Assembly: GCA_907163345.1 (NCBI GenBank)
Contig: CAJQUN010000420.1
Span: forward strand, 420,977 to 484,976
DNA: 64,000 nt
From: Haberlea rhodopensis
Taxonomy: Eukaryota; Streptophyta; Magnoliopsida; Lamiales; Gesneriaceae
Reading direction: 5' to 3'
Part shown: piece after piece, positions 46,475 through 57,001 of the stretch
Layout: every line of letters begins with the position of its first letter
Position numbering within the stretch: position 1 is the stretch's first letter
Translations under genes and position numbers: made by a program
Notes under the pieces: generated by a model
The model's input: only the letters and a program-made list of their open reading frames with translations
The model's database searches: none
What the model was told of the DNA's origin: nothing

Positions 46475-47978
46475 TGTAAGTAATCCTTAGAGCATACAAC
46501 GCAGCGGAATAAAATTTATGGATTACTAGAACAATGGATCTATACATCGGATTTCATATCGGATAAAGGTTTACAAAAGTCTCACCCTTGTAGCGTGTTT
46601 GAGCAGATTCCACGGTGCAATACGTCCAACGATCCCGAGTCACGAGCAACACCTCCAAGGTCTTGCCTCAACGGTATCCACACGATCAAATCGAAAGGGA
46701 TGTTCAAGAACAAGTTGCTAGACTTATTCTTGAACCAAAACTGAACTCTCGGTTCAAAACCGATCGACGACGGCCAACCAAAACCCTAACTACAACCGAC
46801 GACGGCGTGAGGGGTGAAGGAAGAGGCGGCCGAGTGGAGCTCTTGTGTGGCTAGGTTTTGATATCAAGCTATGATATAAAAGTATCTTTAACAATTAATC
46901 AAAAACCATGTATTTATATTATAAGGCTTTTAATTAAGGTTCAAGACTTTCTTAAAGTCTTATGGGCCCAAACCCATGATTTAATTAAAATCTTTTAATC
47001 ACTTAATTAAGACTCTTCTTAATTAATTAATTCATCCAATGAATTTAATTTCCCTTATCGATTTAATCTTTTGTACGACCCGATAGGATCTTGTAATGTT
47101 GGCAGTGACATAAAATCTCATTTTATGTCGCAAGCAAGGAGCGGTGTCTAGCAACACATCGAGGCTACCCAAATTACAAGAATGTCAATGACTCGACATA
47201 ACATTTAGAACTTGTGATAATATTAACCATGTAGCTTAATCCCTTTGTCCTTTGTGTTTAGATTGAACACGAGTCATGGAATAGTCATACTCGTATATTC
47301 AATCTCTATTTCTTGATCCCCAAGTAGAACTAGAATAAACGAATAAGCTCGATATCTCATATCGACTTTATCGAGCAAGGCCATGCATTTTAGTTCTCAC
47401 TTGATCAAGGGCCAAACACATCTCCTGTTATATAGGAGGGACAAATCCTATCTCGATCAGTCAACATCCCTCTACATAATTCGTAGTGTATCCAATAGTC
47501 GCCTTTATAGATTACCCTGTTACGGGTAAACGTTTGACGATATCAAGATACATAACCCCTTATGTTGGGATCTCTGATGATCACAAGTCGTAAGGATTAC
47601 ATACATTATTATCACTATGAGAATTACATATGACGATCATATAACTATCCATGTTGCATTCTCATGGTGGGTCTGTCCAGTACATCGTTCTCTAACATGT
47701 ACCCATGTGTTGATTTGATATCTCATATCAATGAACAATTCATCAATCAACACATACTAGTCTCTACGAATTATCATTATCCCTATTCATGATAATACTT
47801 GACTAGGGACAATCTTAAGAATAATACAATATTATTCTAAGGACATTAACATATATATTAATTCACATTGCACAGTTAAAAGAATAATATATAATAATGA
47901 ATTACCATTCATAAAATCATATTACATTGTATGTCATAAACAATCATCTAATGATATGTCTTAGGGCATATCCCAACA
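46475..47978 (-). mobile_element. Solo copia LTR, minus strand, with target duplication
   Basis: 1504 bp starting TGTAAGTAATCC and ending CATATCCCAACA on the plus strand, the reverse of the copia LTR at 19871-21348. Flanked by GAAGC at 46470-46474 and 47979-47983. It retains the segment deleted from the LTR at 27197-28457. Confidence 0.93.
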
Positions 47979-48349
47979 GAAGCGAGGGTATTGCCGCATG
48001 TCACATTTGAAGCGAGGTGCATTAAAATACACTCATAGCGATGTATATTTGGATATGGATTATGCATTGTGGTTGCATGTATAGATTGGATGCTTGGTGA
48101 ATATCCCATGAGTCGTTGTTATGGACGAGTGATGATTTTAAATGCTTTGTCGCTGTCACTTGACGCGATGATAGAATACTTACCGATGTCATATCATAGC
48201 GAGAAAAGAATATTTGCCGCCAAATCTTGAAGCGAAGGTATTGCCGCATGTCGCATTTGAGCGAGGTTATTCAATGCCGCTGATATGTCGAAGCGAGGGG
48301 TATTAGTGCCGCGGTCATGACAAGCGAAGTGCATTAAAATACATTGCTA

Positions 48350-48975
48350 TAAAAAGACTAGGGATTGACTATTCTATTGGCGATGGTTTATGCCGCCAGA
48401 TATTATATAGCGACGGTTCATTCCGCTATTATGTTGGCGATGGTTTATATGCCGCCGGATATTATATAGCGATGGTGCATTCCGCTATTTTATTGGTGAT
48501 GGTTCATGCCGTCGGGTATCTATATAGCAATGGTTTATTCCGCTATTTTATTGGCGATGGGTCATGCCGCCGGGTATCTATATAGCGATGGTTTATTCCG
48601 CTATTTTATTGGTGATGGTTCATGCCGCCGGGTATCTATATAGCGATGGTTCATTCCGCTATTCTATTGGCGCTGGTTCATGCCGCCGGGTATATATAGC
48701 GATGGTTCATTCCGCTATTCTATTGGCGATGGTTCATGCCACCCGGGTATATATAGCGATGGTTCATTCCACTATTCTATTGGCGATGGTTCATGCCACC
48801 GTATATATATAGCGATGGTTCATGCCGCCAGATGTATGTATCGATGTTTCATCCCGCTGACTCTATAGCGATGTTTTATGCCGCTGGCTCTATGGCGAGG
48901 GATCATGCCGCTGATTTTATAGCGCTGGGTTATGCCGCTATCTACGTAGCAAGGGATTGTGCCACCCACGAGCTA
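48350..48975 (+). repeat. AGCG/GGCG alternating stem-loop array, family C
   Basis: About twenty modules of 19 bases alternate between AGCG...CGCT and GGCG...CGCC ends, with linkers such as ATATATATAGC and ATTCTATT. Most keep both sides of the stem; a minority have one-sided changes (for example GGCG...CACC). Confidence 0.85.
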
Positions 48976-49079
48976 TGGGTATTGATTGTGTACCGCTATT
49001 GAATGACGGAGACAGGTATGCTGCTATTTTATTAGCGATGAGTTAGGGTATATTACTGTTTTGTTAACATTATTGTTGA

Positions 49080-49215
49080 TGTCATATGTTGACATGTAAC
49101 GTCAAGTGTTTGACTATGAGATTATGGATGTCATGTATTGACATATACTGTCACAAGTTGACGATGTTATTGTGGATGTCATGTGTTGACATGTACCGTC
49201 ACAGGATGACGATGA
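49080..49215 (+). repeat. TGTCA/TGACA stem-loops, family C
   Basis: Three near-copies of a unit of roughly 60 bases, with TGTCA-TATGT-TGACA at 49080-49094 and two further copies with loops TGTAT and TGTGT. They alternate with CGTCA/TGAC-type loops. The same kind occurs in family A at 56848-56882. Confidence 0.8.
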
Positions 49216-50870
49216 TATAGAGGATGTTCTATTTGGACGGATGCCGTCGATACGATGAAAAATACAGTTAGATGCATGTATTTAGTCGTATGGTTTGAGT
49301 GCCAATGATGAGCACAAGGTGGTGTCTACGTCACCGGTTGACGAGACAATTATGCCGAGCAGGTTTGCTCGATGAATTATGGATGCACTGTACAGGTGAG
49401 TGTACTGCATCATGTGTTGGAGGTAAATATTTTACGAGTAGTGATACCCTTGGGTATACTCGTTGAGATGGCTATTGGCCAAGTGACTGGTGGTAAGAGT
49501 AGTTATTGAGGGAACTACTTTATATCGATGTGACATGTGGTGGACGTGATCACACTCACACATGAAGGTGTGAGATAAATCCTTATGAATTAGGATTGCA
49601 TTGTGGTTGAGTAGGACACCGGGATGTCCATTGTACATTGGTGTTTTAGAGAAATATTGGGTGATGAACCACTCCTCTAAATGGATGTTACGGTCTGGTA
49701 TACCTGGATGGAACGTATGATACGCTGGTAGGTTTGGTATAAACCTAAGGAGGCAGTGAATTTGCTAACCAAGTATTGTTGCAGTGGTATAGTGTGCTTG
49801 TTGTAGCCATTATACTGCTTGTTGGAACCAAGTTGGTGAATCGTATGATGATACGATGAGGGTTATAGTGGACTCTTGTAGTCGCTTTGTGGCTTAAGGT
49901 TTGAGGTAGAAAATACCTCACGTGGGCGTTTATACGTCTAATGTCTAAGGGACTTGTACCGGGACAACTCAATTTGTTGGGAGTACCAACGTGAGGGTCA
50001 ACAAGTTGTTGTTAGGACTGGTTGAGTATCCTTGCATATGGAATCCAATGGGGGACACAATTGGATTGTGAGAATAGTTAGTGTGGTGACACTACTATAC
50101 TGATTTTATCTCTTGGAGAGATTTGGATTGTACTTGTGATATCCCCGAAATAATTATATGCAATTTGGGCATTAATGATGTTTATGTAATTTTTATGGTG
50201 ATAATTAATACATGTGTTGGAATTAATTATCTTGGTAAAATGCTTAGTCACAAGGTATGCGTGACCTGGTGGTGCATTTCGGGGTGCATGTTATGCATGT
50301 TGGGAAATTAGGGGTTATTATAGTTTGTTTATGGTAATTGATAATTATTTGGTTAAGCATGATTTAATTGGGATTTTGATGCATTTTGGTATAATGCTTT
50401 TGAAATATCATGTTGGGGTGTTTTATACACCATGGTATTTTGGGAGTGCAAGTTAATTTTATAACCCACTTATACCCCCAACCCCTCTTTACCCATCACT
50501 CTTTCTATTTCCCCCCAAATCTTCCACCCAAACCCTCCTTCTCTTCCATTTTCGAAATTGGGGCAAAAAGATGAAGAGAAATCCTTCCAAAAACTTAATT
50601 TGTGGAGTTTGTTGGGAGATTTGGAGTCCCCAAGAGGTATGGATACCTCCTTGTTGTTTTGTTGTGTTTGGATTGGGTTTGATAAGGTTTTGAAATGGGT
50701 TATTTTGGGTTGGTATTATTTTTGGTTGGGTGTTGGATTTTTTTGTTGGTTAAGGTGTATTATGTTGGTTTATTATGTTTTTATGTTGTTGGCTTGGTGG
50801 TAGGAGTGTTGGTATGGTTTGGGATGGAATTGGTGTGCAAAAATGGTGAATTTTCGGGTTACAGATACTG

Positions 50871-51062
50871 GCGATCGATCGCCCGTTCCAGGCAATCGAT
50901 CGCGTGCGAGCAGTGCGCGTTTGGGGTGTTTGGCGATCGATCGCCACTCTTGGGTGATCGATCGCGCCAATTGAGGCGATCGATCACCAAAGCGAGAAAA
51001 TTTCAGGTTTGGACAGTAGAGTCTCGCGATCGATCGCCCGTAACAGGCGATCGATCGCGAAA
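50871..51062. repeat. CGATCGATCG palindrome cluster 6
   Basis: Seven sites, mostly GCGATCGATCGC, in the transcribed part of the solo LTR. Confidence 0.88.
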
Positions 51063-51217
51063 GGCAAAATGTGGGATTTTTGAATATTTTTGTGGAATTT
51101 TTGATATTGGACTATTATTGGCTCCTAATATTGATTTGTGTGAATGTGTAGAACCATCCCAGGTGGCCACACAACTTAGGAGATAAAGTCCACGATATCT
51201 CCACTTTTGGAACTAAG

Positions 51218-51235
51218 GTACGTAGTGAGACGTAC
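51218..51235 (+). promoter_or_regulatory. GTACGT-AGTGAG-ACGTAC inverted repeat
   Basis: Perfect arms with a 6-base spacer, after AACTAAG and followed by GGGCAT. Same place as in the other LTR families. Confidence 0.6.
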
Positions 51236-51416
51236 GGGCATCGGACGGTAAAACGTATTATTACGTATTGAATTGGTTATGCACTATGGTTGCACACATG
51301 GAATTTATTATGCATTTTGGTTGCATATGTGGTCTTATTTATGCATCATGAATTGCATACATGGTTTGGTCATGCATTTTGGTTGCATGTGATTGTGAGT
51401 CGGGATTATATTACAG

Positions 51417-51620
51417 TGATGGAGAATACTTGCCGCTAGTGGCGTAGCGATGTGAATACTTGCCGCTGTCATACCGTAGCGATGAGAGAATATTTGCCGC
51501 TAATATGAAGCGAAGAACACGACCGTTGTCATATTTATAGCGAGGGATATTAGTGCCGCTGGTATTGTCTAAGCGAGGGGTATTTCCGCTGTCATGTTAA
51601 CGCGAGGGGTATTATGCCAC
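51417..51620 (+). repeat. AGCG/CGCT modules in solo LTR
   Basis: About six modules of the form GCCGCT...AGCGA(T/G)G in which CGCT and AGCG alternate, with loops of 10-20 bases. Confidence 0.7.
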
Positions 51621-52151
51621 TGATATAATAAAACTCGGGAATTGAATACAGTATACATGGAAATCGGTGCATGTCATGACACACATTATTGGCATTATAA
51701 TCCATTGATTATGATTGTGGTACAGGGACAACCAATGGGAGCTTAGAAATGTATTAAATACAGGAAGTGAATTGTATTTACGGTTTATGCATTTTAATTA
51801 CAATCATATTATTGTGAATATGATTTATATACATGCTCATGGTTTTGGGGTTGTTCCTGTAGGTACTTTTGGGACCGACGGGCTAAGGCGGGTTGATGCG
51901 GTGAGCCAGTGAGGAGTGCTCTTGGCATAGCAGGCCTAATTCTTTGTATAGTCTCTACTCTAGGAGTAGTGTAAAACTATAGGATTAACATTCAATTGAT
52001 TGGGAATGTAATTAATCCCTTTTGGAAATTTTAATTTGGCCTGTAATCTTAACGGCTCAAGACATCAATACGAACTTTATATCATTAGATGCATGTTTAG
52101 CTCTATTACGCCTTTAATCCGTACTTAAGGAACTAGGGTCCTTACAGTACT

Positions 52152-52657
52152 GCCATGGAGACAGGCTAGTATTGGTCGAGGGTTGATTATGAATCAACTA
52201 TGGCAAGCATTACTAGTGTTGGACTAGGTAATGGCTTTATATTTCCGGCGAGACGTACGAGGAGGCGTCTCTGGGGAGATGCTCGAGGTTTGTGGAGTAC
52301 TATGGTATTAGTACAGAACATCGTTAGATGTGTATACGTTGTGTATATGGATTTCGATTTGGTAATAGTGGCATTGATGCACTATTCTGGACCAGTTGTG
52401 TATTTATTGGTTCCGGGATATATTTTGGTATAAATATATCCAGTTTTCCGAATGGTGGTTCGAGGTTGGAGAGTCATGGATTCATGACACTTCCTTATGA
52501 GGAAAGCGATATTGATATACCTACCGGTTGGGAATCTTTGGGAGATCCGATGAATCAGTTTGTGTGGTGTTGATGTTCGAATCACACCATTGGTCATTGG
52601 TCCGCCATTCATTATTCTCCGTGGGGTGAGAATAGCTTGGGATTGACAGTTGTAATT
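52152..52657 (+). mobile_element. Family C interior between two nested insertions
   Basis: Its right part (52438-52651) parallels 57655-57870 of family A, including CCAGTTTTCCGAATGGTGGTTCGAG-like sequence and a GACAGTTGT end. Families A and C therefore share their interior by descent. Positions 52653-52657 (TAATT) are the target duplicated by the family A insertion. Confidence 0.85.
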
Positions 52658-52984
52658 TGTGATGACCTGAGATTAGGGATGTTAATCCCGGAGTGTTAAT
52701 AACCCCTAAAGTGGTTTTACGTGTCGACTTGGAGTTTAATCAAGGTCTCGGGCCTTCTGGGCTCGTCTATTTGAGCAGTTGAGATCGTTGGATCCCGAGG
52801 TTGAGATCGTATTCTCATTTCGGTGAAAACCTGTGAGTTGGGTTTTTAGTGTGACTCGGAATCTCGGGTGCTTGGTGTGGGCACCGGTAGGCGATTTTTG
52901 AGTTAGAGAGAGAGTTTTTGAAAACAGATGATTTTTAATGAATCATGAGGTATTTGTGGGGCTAATAGTTTTCGGGGTATTTGC

Positions 52985-52991
52985 TATAAAT
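52985..52991 (+). promoter_or_regulatory. TATA box, family A LTR
   Basis: TATAAAT within GCTATAAATACC, with the CAGATGATTTTTAATGAATC block about 50 bases upstream and a pyrimidine-rich leader following. The second LTR has the same at 59357-59363. Confidence 0.7.
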
Positions 52992-53059
52992 ACCAATTGA
53001 ACCCGAGATTTTAAAAAAAAATTACATTTCAAACCCCAACTTCCTCCTCTCTCCCGCGC

Positions 53060-53220
53060 GCGACCCATTTCCCGTCAGCCCCTGCCCCCGCCGCTTCAGA
53101 CGCTTCGCCCGCCGCCGTCCGGCCGCCGTTCGGCGCGTGCGACCCGCCGCCGGCTTCGTCCCGACGAGACGCAGCTTTCCCCTCCATCAATTCGAAGTTT
53201 CATCGCGTGTGGAAGTCGGA
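53060..53220 (+). promoter_or_regulatory. GC- and CpG-rich leader block, family A
   Basis: About 160 bp of very high GC, with CCGCCGCCGTCCGGCCGCCG-like runs, in an otherwise A/T-rich LTR. Equivalent blocks lie at 59425-59600, on the minus strand at 4060-4200, and in family B (5940-6060, 12230-12340). Arginine-rich frames through it are by-products of base composition. Confidence 0.7.
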
Positions 53221-53840
53221 TTTTGCGGAAGTGCGCCGATCCCCAATTTCTAGGGTTCTTCGATTTTGGTCCGATTTCTTCCGATTTCGTTTGGGTAATC
53301 TTCCTAACCCCTTTTCCATGCTTGTGATGTGATTCCCTGCCTAATTGTGATTTATTGGCTCGAATTTATTTCGAATTTCGTGAGGGTTGGTTCGATTTTT
53401 GTGATGTGTGCGTGAATGGGTTCGAAAATTGTAATCTTTGGCAGGGGTGTGGCGATTCTTGTTAAGGTCGTTTATTACATGCTTTAGTTGTATAAGGATG
53501 CTTCTTGTGTCCGAATTTTAGGGGTTTGGATTTCGAATTTGGGGGTTTGGCATGTGGGATGATTATTCATGCTATGGATTGATTAATTCATATTTTAGAT
53601 GAATTATGGTGTTTAAATGGGTTCGATTTGTGTTGTGAAGGTTCGAAATTTGTGGGAAATTCTTGAGCAATTTTCGATATTGGTTTATTGTCTTGTGTTG
53701 ACAATATTTTGAGGGTTATGGGTGTGCTTGAGCATGGGTTGCATGATCGTGATTAATTGTGAATTAATTTATCGTGTTAGCACATCGTCCCTCGGAGCAT
53801 GGAACTCGAGCAAGGTTTGGCTCGGACTTCGGAGATTAAG

Positions 53841-53855
53841 GTACGTGCGACGTAC
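53841..53855 (+). promoter_or_regulatory. GTACGT-GCG-ACGTAC inverted repeat, family A 5' LTR
   Basis: Perfect arms; also at 60212-60226 in the 3' LTR. Preceded by GGACTTCGGAGATTAAG and followed by GAGCAT. Confidence 0.6.
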
Positions 53856-54062
53856 GAGCATTACTTTGTGTGATAGCAATTGTGAAATGAATAATGTGTT
53901 GTAATTGCATTAGATGGTTGAGGGTATGGCTATATTTACATATATGTGTTGATATGACTATGGATCGACCTAGTCTTGATATCACTGCCACAAGTGTGCG
54001 TAACACTAGAGTAGTATGACCTTATAAGAGGTATGGGGTACTGGGTTTATGTGACTATTGTA

Positions 54063-54177
54063 AGACATGTGAGATGTCTAAGTATAAATGAGATTTGTAA
54101 AATAAAGGGTAGGGCATTTGAGATGCCTGAGAATGATCGTGGGATCATGTATTCAGTGAAAGACATGTGAGATGTCT
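54063..54177 (+). repeat. AGACAT/ATGTCT and GGCAT/ATGCC hairpins in family A LTR
   Basis: 54063-54079 AGACAT-GTGAG-ATGTCT; 54113-54127 GGCAT-TTGAG-ATGCC; 54133-54148 ATGATC-GTGG-GATCAT; 54161-54177 AGACAT-GTGAG-ATGTCT. The first two share a TGAG loop but differ by an A-T to G-C pair. Confidence 0.85.
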
Positions 54178-56132
54178 AAGTGAAATAGAGATTTGTAAAA
54201 TAAATGCTAGGCATTTGAGCTATCTGTGATTGGTAGCAAAGTTGAAAATCAGTGTTAGATATCGAGATATCTATGTTTGCATGTATAATGAATTTGGAAT
54301 CATTAATTATTGATACTTGAGAATCAGGCATGCTATGAGTTAAATCAATGTGTTGATTTACTGATTTATGAGATTTGATGAGGTTGATGATTGTGAGAAC
54401 AGGGACAGTACACGGAATCCGGATGAGGATGTTGCCATCCAGGGAGTATCATTAAATTCATTAATATTTACTTGTGTTGTAAATTATGAATTTCATTATT
54501 GTGATTATGAGATTTTGTGTATTGGTATGCTCACCCCCGTTGGGGGCTGTCTCTGTTGGGGGCAGGTGAACAGGTGCATCGATGGCTATGGAGCTGGGCT
54601 CGAGCTGTTGATTGGATGTACTCACAGGATCATGTACCAGGGCTTGATGGAGCACGGTATCGTATAGAGTACTCATATGCACCCGAGGTTTATATACACA
54701 TTTATGATGCTCGCATGTGAGCACGGTTATGCTTGTATATGTGTTGTATATAAAGGCATGAGCCTTTCTCTCTTTCATTCTATGTTTCATGCAATTAAGA
54801 GTAGAATTGCTAATGATATGAGAGTTCATGGGTGTATTGTGTGGGTGTTGAGACCCATTTGTGTCGTCATGTGTGTGGTGTCTTCCCTGGCTGGGAATTT
54901 ACTTTGTGTTTTATATTCTGTTGAGTATTGTGTATTCCCTGGCCGGGAATTATATGATGTGATGTGCTTGTGTTTTGGGATAGCTCTATTTATGGGGAGA
55001 CTCTGCCCAAATTTTTATAAAAACCCACAATGCAAAAGGGCACCAAGGGGTGGTAAAGGGCGATCATGTGAGTCTAATTGTGGGTAGAGATGATCCTAAT
55101 ATTGTATATTAAAGAAATTTTGTAGTTGCCATTCAATGGTAAAGTAATCATCTGAGCTTCCCGATTGGCTTTTAATGAAAGCATGTGCCACACATAGTGG
55201 TTAATACACTAATTAAGGGTTAAGGGCTTGGGGTCCTTACATTAGTGGTATCAGAGCAGTGGTTAGCTCTTTGGGGCTGTTAAGGGCCTAGGAAGTTATT
55301 GATAGCACATAATTATGCATGATGGCATTAATGTTGTATGACACAACTAGTTGTTTATGTGCTTTTTATGATATGAGAAGTGTTGTTGCTAATCATTGTG
55401 ATTGCAGGAATCGTGTAGCATGAGATGGGATGGCATTAATGGTGATATCTGGCCCTTCATGCATTATGTGTTAAAGGATCTGATTTTGTGGAAAAATCAG
55501 GAAAGGTGAAACGTACGGGCTTCGGACGGTAAAAACGTGTTACACCTTTGATTATGTATATCATGGATAGTGAACCCTTACATGTGATGACATATGTGAC
55601 ATGATAAGTGATGTGTATTGTGATATTGGAATCAATTGTGTTTGATTATTGTGGTAGAATTGATGAATGTTCCGGTAGCCTTTATCTCCGAGCGAGGGAG
55701 GTACTTGCCGCTGTCATGACTGAGCGAAGTAACATGCCGCTGTCATTGTCGAAGCGAGGGGTCCTAACATTCCGCTGTTGTATTGGGACCGGAACAGTCA
55801 CAATTCTAGTGATTAATGTGGAATATTGTGGATATAATTGGAAACGTGATATCGATCATTATATTGTGAACTGTGGTATTAACCTGGATGCAGGTACATG
55901 GAGCTAGTGGGAGTTCCGGTAGTTGTTATATTCGAGCGAGGGAGGTACTATGCCGCTGTCATATGAAGCGATGGTAATATGATATTTGCCGCTGTCATGT
56001 CTAAGCGAGGTAACATGCCGCTGTCATTGTCGAAGCGAGGGATATCATATGATGCCGCTATATGTCGAAGCGAGGGGTCCTAAAATTCCGCTGCTATAAC
56101 AGGACCGGAACAACCACAGTACCTATATTGAT

Positions 56133-56720
56133 AGCGATGGTTCATTCCGCTATATTGATTGGCGATGGTTCATTCCGCCATATGTATTGATAGCGATGGT
56201 TCATGCCGCTATATTGATTGGCGATGGTTCATTCCGCCATATGTATTGATAGCGATGGTTCATGCCGCCTATATCGATTGGCGATGGTTCATTCCGCCAT
56301 ATGTATTGATAGCGCTGGTTCATTCCGCTATATTGATTGGCGATGGTTCTTGCCGCCGGATATATTGATAGCGATGTCTCATTCCGCTATTCTATTGGCG
56401 ATGATTTATGCCGCATGTATATTGATAGTGATGCCTCATTCCGCTATATTGATTGACGATGACTTATGCCGCCGGGTGTTCATAGCGATGGTACATTCCG
56501 CTACATCTAGGGCGATGGTTCATGCCGCCAGATGTCTATAGCGAGGTTTATGCCGCTGACTCTATGACGAAGGATTATGCCCCTGATTCTATAGCGATGG
56601 GTTATGCCGCTATGCACATGACGCTGGATTATGTCGCCTGCGAGCGATGGATGCTACTTGTGTACCGCTGGTGGACGGCGGATACAGGTATTCCGCTATC
56701 TTGATAGCGATGAGGTATGG
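56133..56720 (+). repeat. Alternating AGCG/GGCG stem-loop array, family A
   Basis: Fifteen or more 19-base modules. AGCGATGGTTCATTCCGCT (56133-56151) alternates with GGCGATGGTTCATTCCGCC (56161-56179). Inside each, ATG and CAT can also pair around a GTT loop, leaving a 2-base bulge. Linkers are ATATTGATT or ATATGTATTGAT. Some modules are imperfect. Confidence 0.88.
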
Positions 56721-57001
56721 CATATTACTTGTGTTAGTATTATTGTGGATACTATGTGTTGCTATATATATGCCATGTGTTTGATGATGAGATTATAGAT
56801 GTCGTGTATTGACAGGTAACGTCATATGTTTGATGATGTTAGTTGGTTGTCATGTGTTGACATATGCCGTCACCGGGATGACAATGACATAGTTGATGGT
56901 TTTATTGTAGACGTGTAGCGTCGTTTTGATGGCTAATACATTTATGTATGTATTTAGTTGTATGGTTTGAGTGCCGATGGTGAGCACATGATAGAGTCTG
57001 G

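Larger units (their letters stand above)
47979..50134 (+). mobile_element. Family C interior, hairpin arrays and hairpin chain
   Basis: 48130-48330 has mixed CGCT/AGCG modules. 48350-48975 alternates GGCGATGGTTCATGCCGCC-like and AGCGATGGTTCATTCCGCT-like modules. 49080-49215 has TGTCA/TGACA stem-loops. 49440-50100 has a chain of dissimilar hairpins, several at positions equivalent to family A. Frames of 60-80 codons over the array only reflect its periodicity. Confidence 0.85.
50135..52146 (+). mobile_element. Solo LTR, Tekay-like family, plus strand, with target duplication
   Basis: It starts TGTGATATCCCC and ends GGTCCTTACA, with GTACT at 50130-50134 and 52147-52151. It carries a CGATCGATCG cluster (50871-51062), the GTACGT repeat (51218-51235, spacer AGTGAG) and AGCG modules (51417-51620). 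No interior, so a recombined insertion. Confidence 0.92.
52658..55241 (+). mobile_element. Family A 5' LTR, complete, 2584 bp
   Basis: It starts TGTGATGACC and ends GGTCCTTACA. TATA box at 52985-52991, GC-rich leader (53060-53220), GTACGT repeat (53841-53855), AGACAT hairpins (54063-54177) and the AGATATC/GATATCT hairpin (54257-54272). Near-identical to 59032-61610; most differences are single-base gaps. Confidence 0.93.

Noticed and set aside
48564..48812. Frames with repeating SDGSFRYSIG-like units
   Set aside because: Produced by the 59-bp stem-loop array, open in more than one frame because the unit lacks stops. No start context, no family.
51810..51900. GTTCCTGTAGG motif shared by several LTRs and leaders (also near 46030, 18231, 33768)
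   Set aside because: Probably just inherited LTR sequence; it is short, has no symmetry and I could not separate conservation from common descent.
54677..55087. 136-codon frame with hydrophobic segments at the end of the family A LTR (also 60860-61390)
   Set aside because: It crosses the LTR without a conserved start and changes frame between the two LTR copies through one-base gaps, so no selection on coding is visible.
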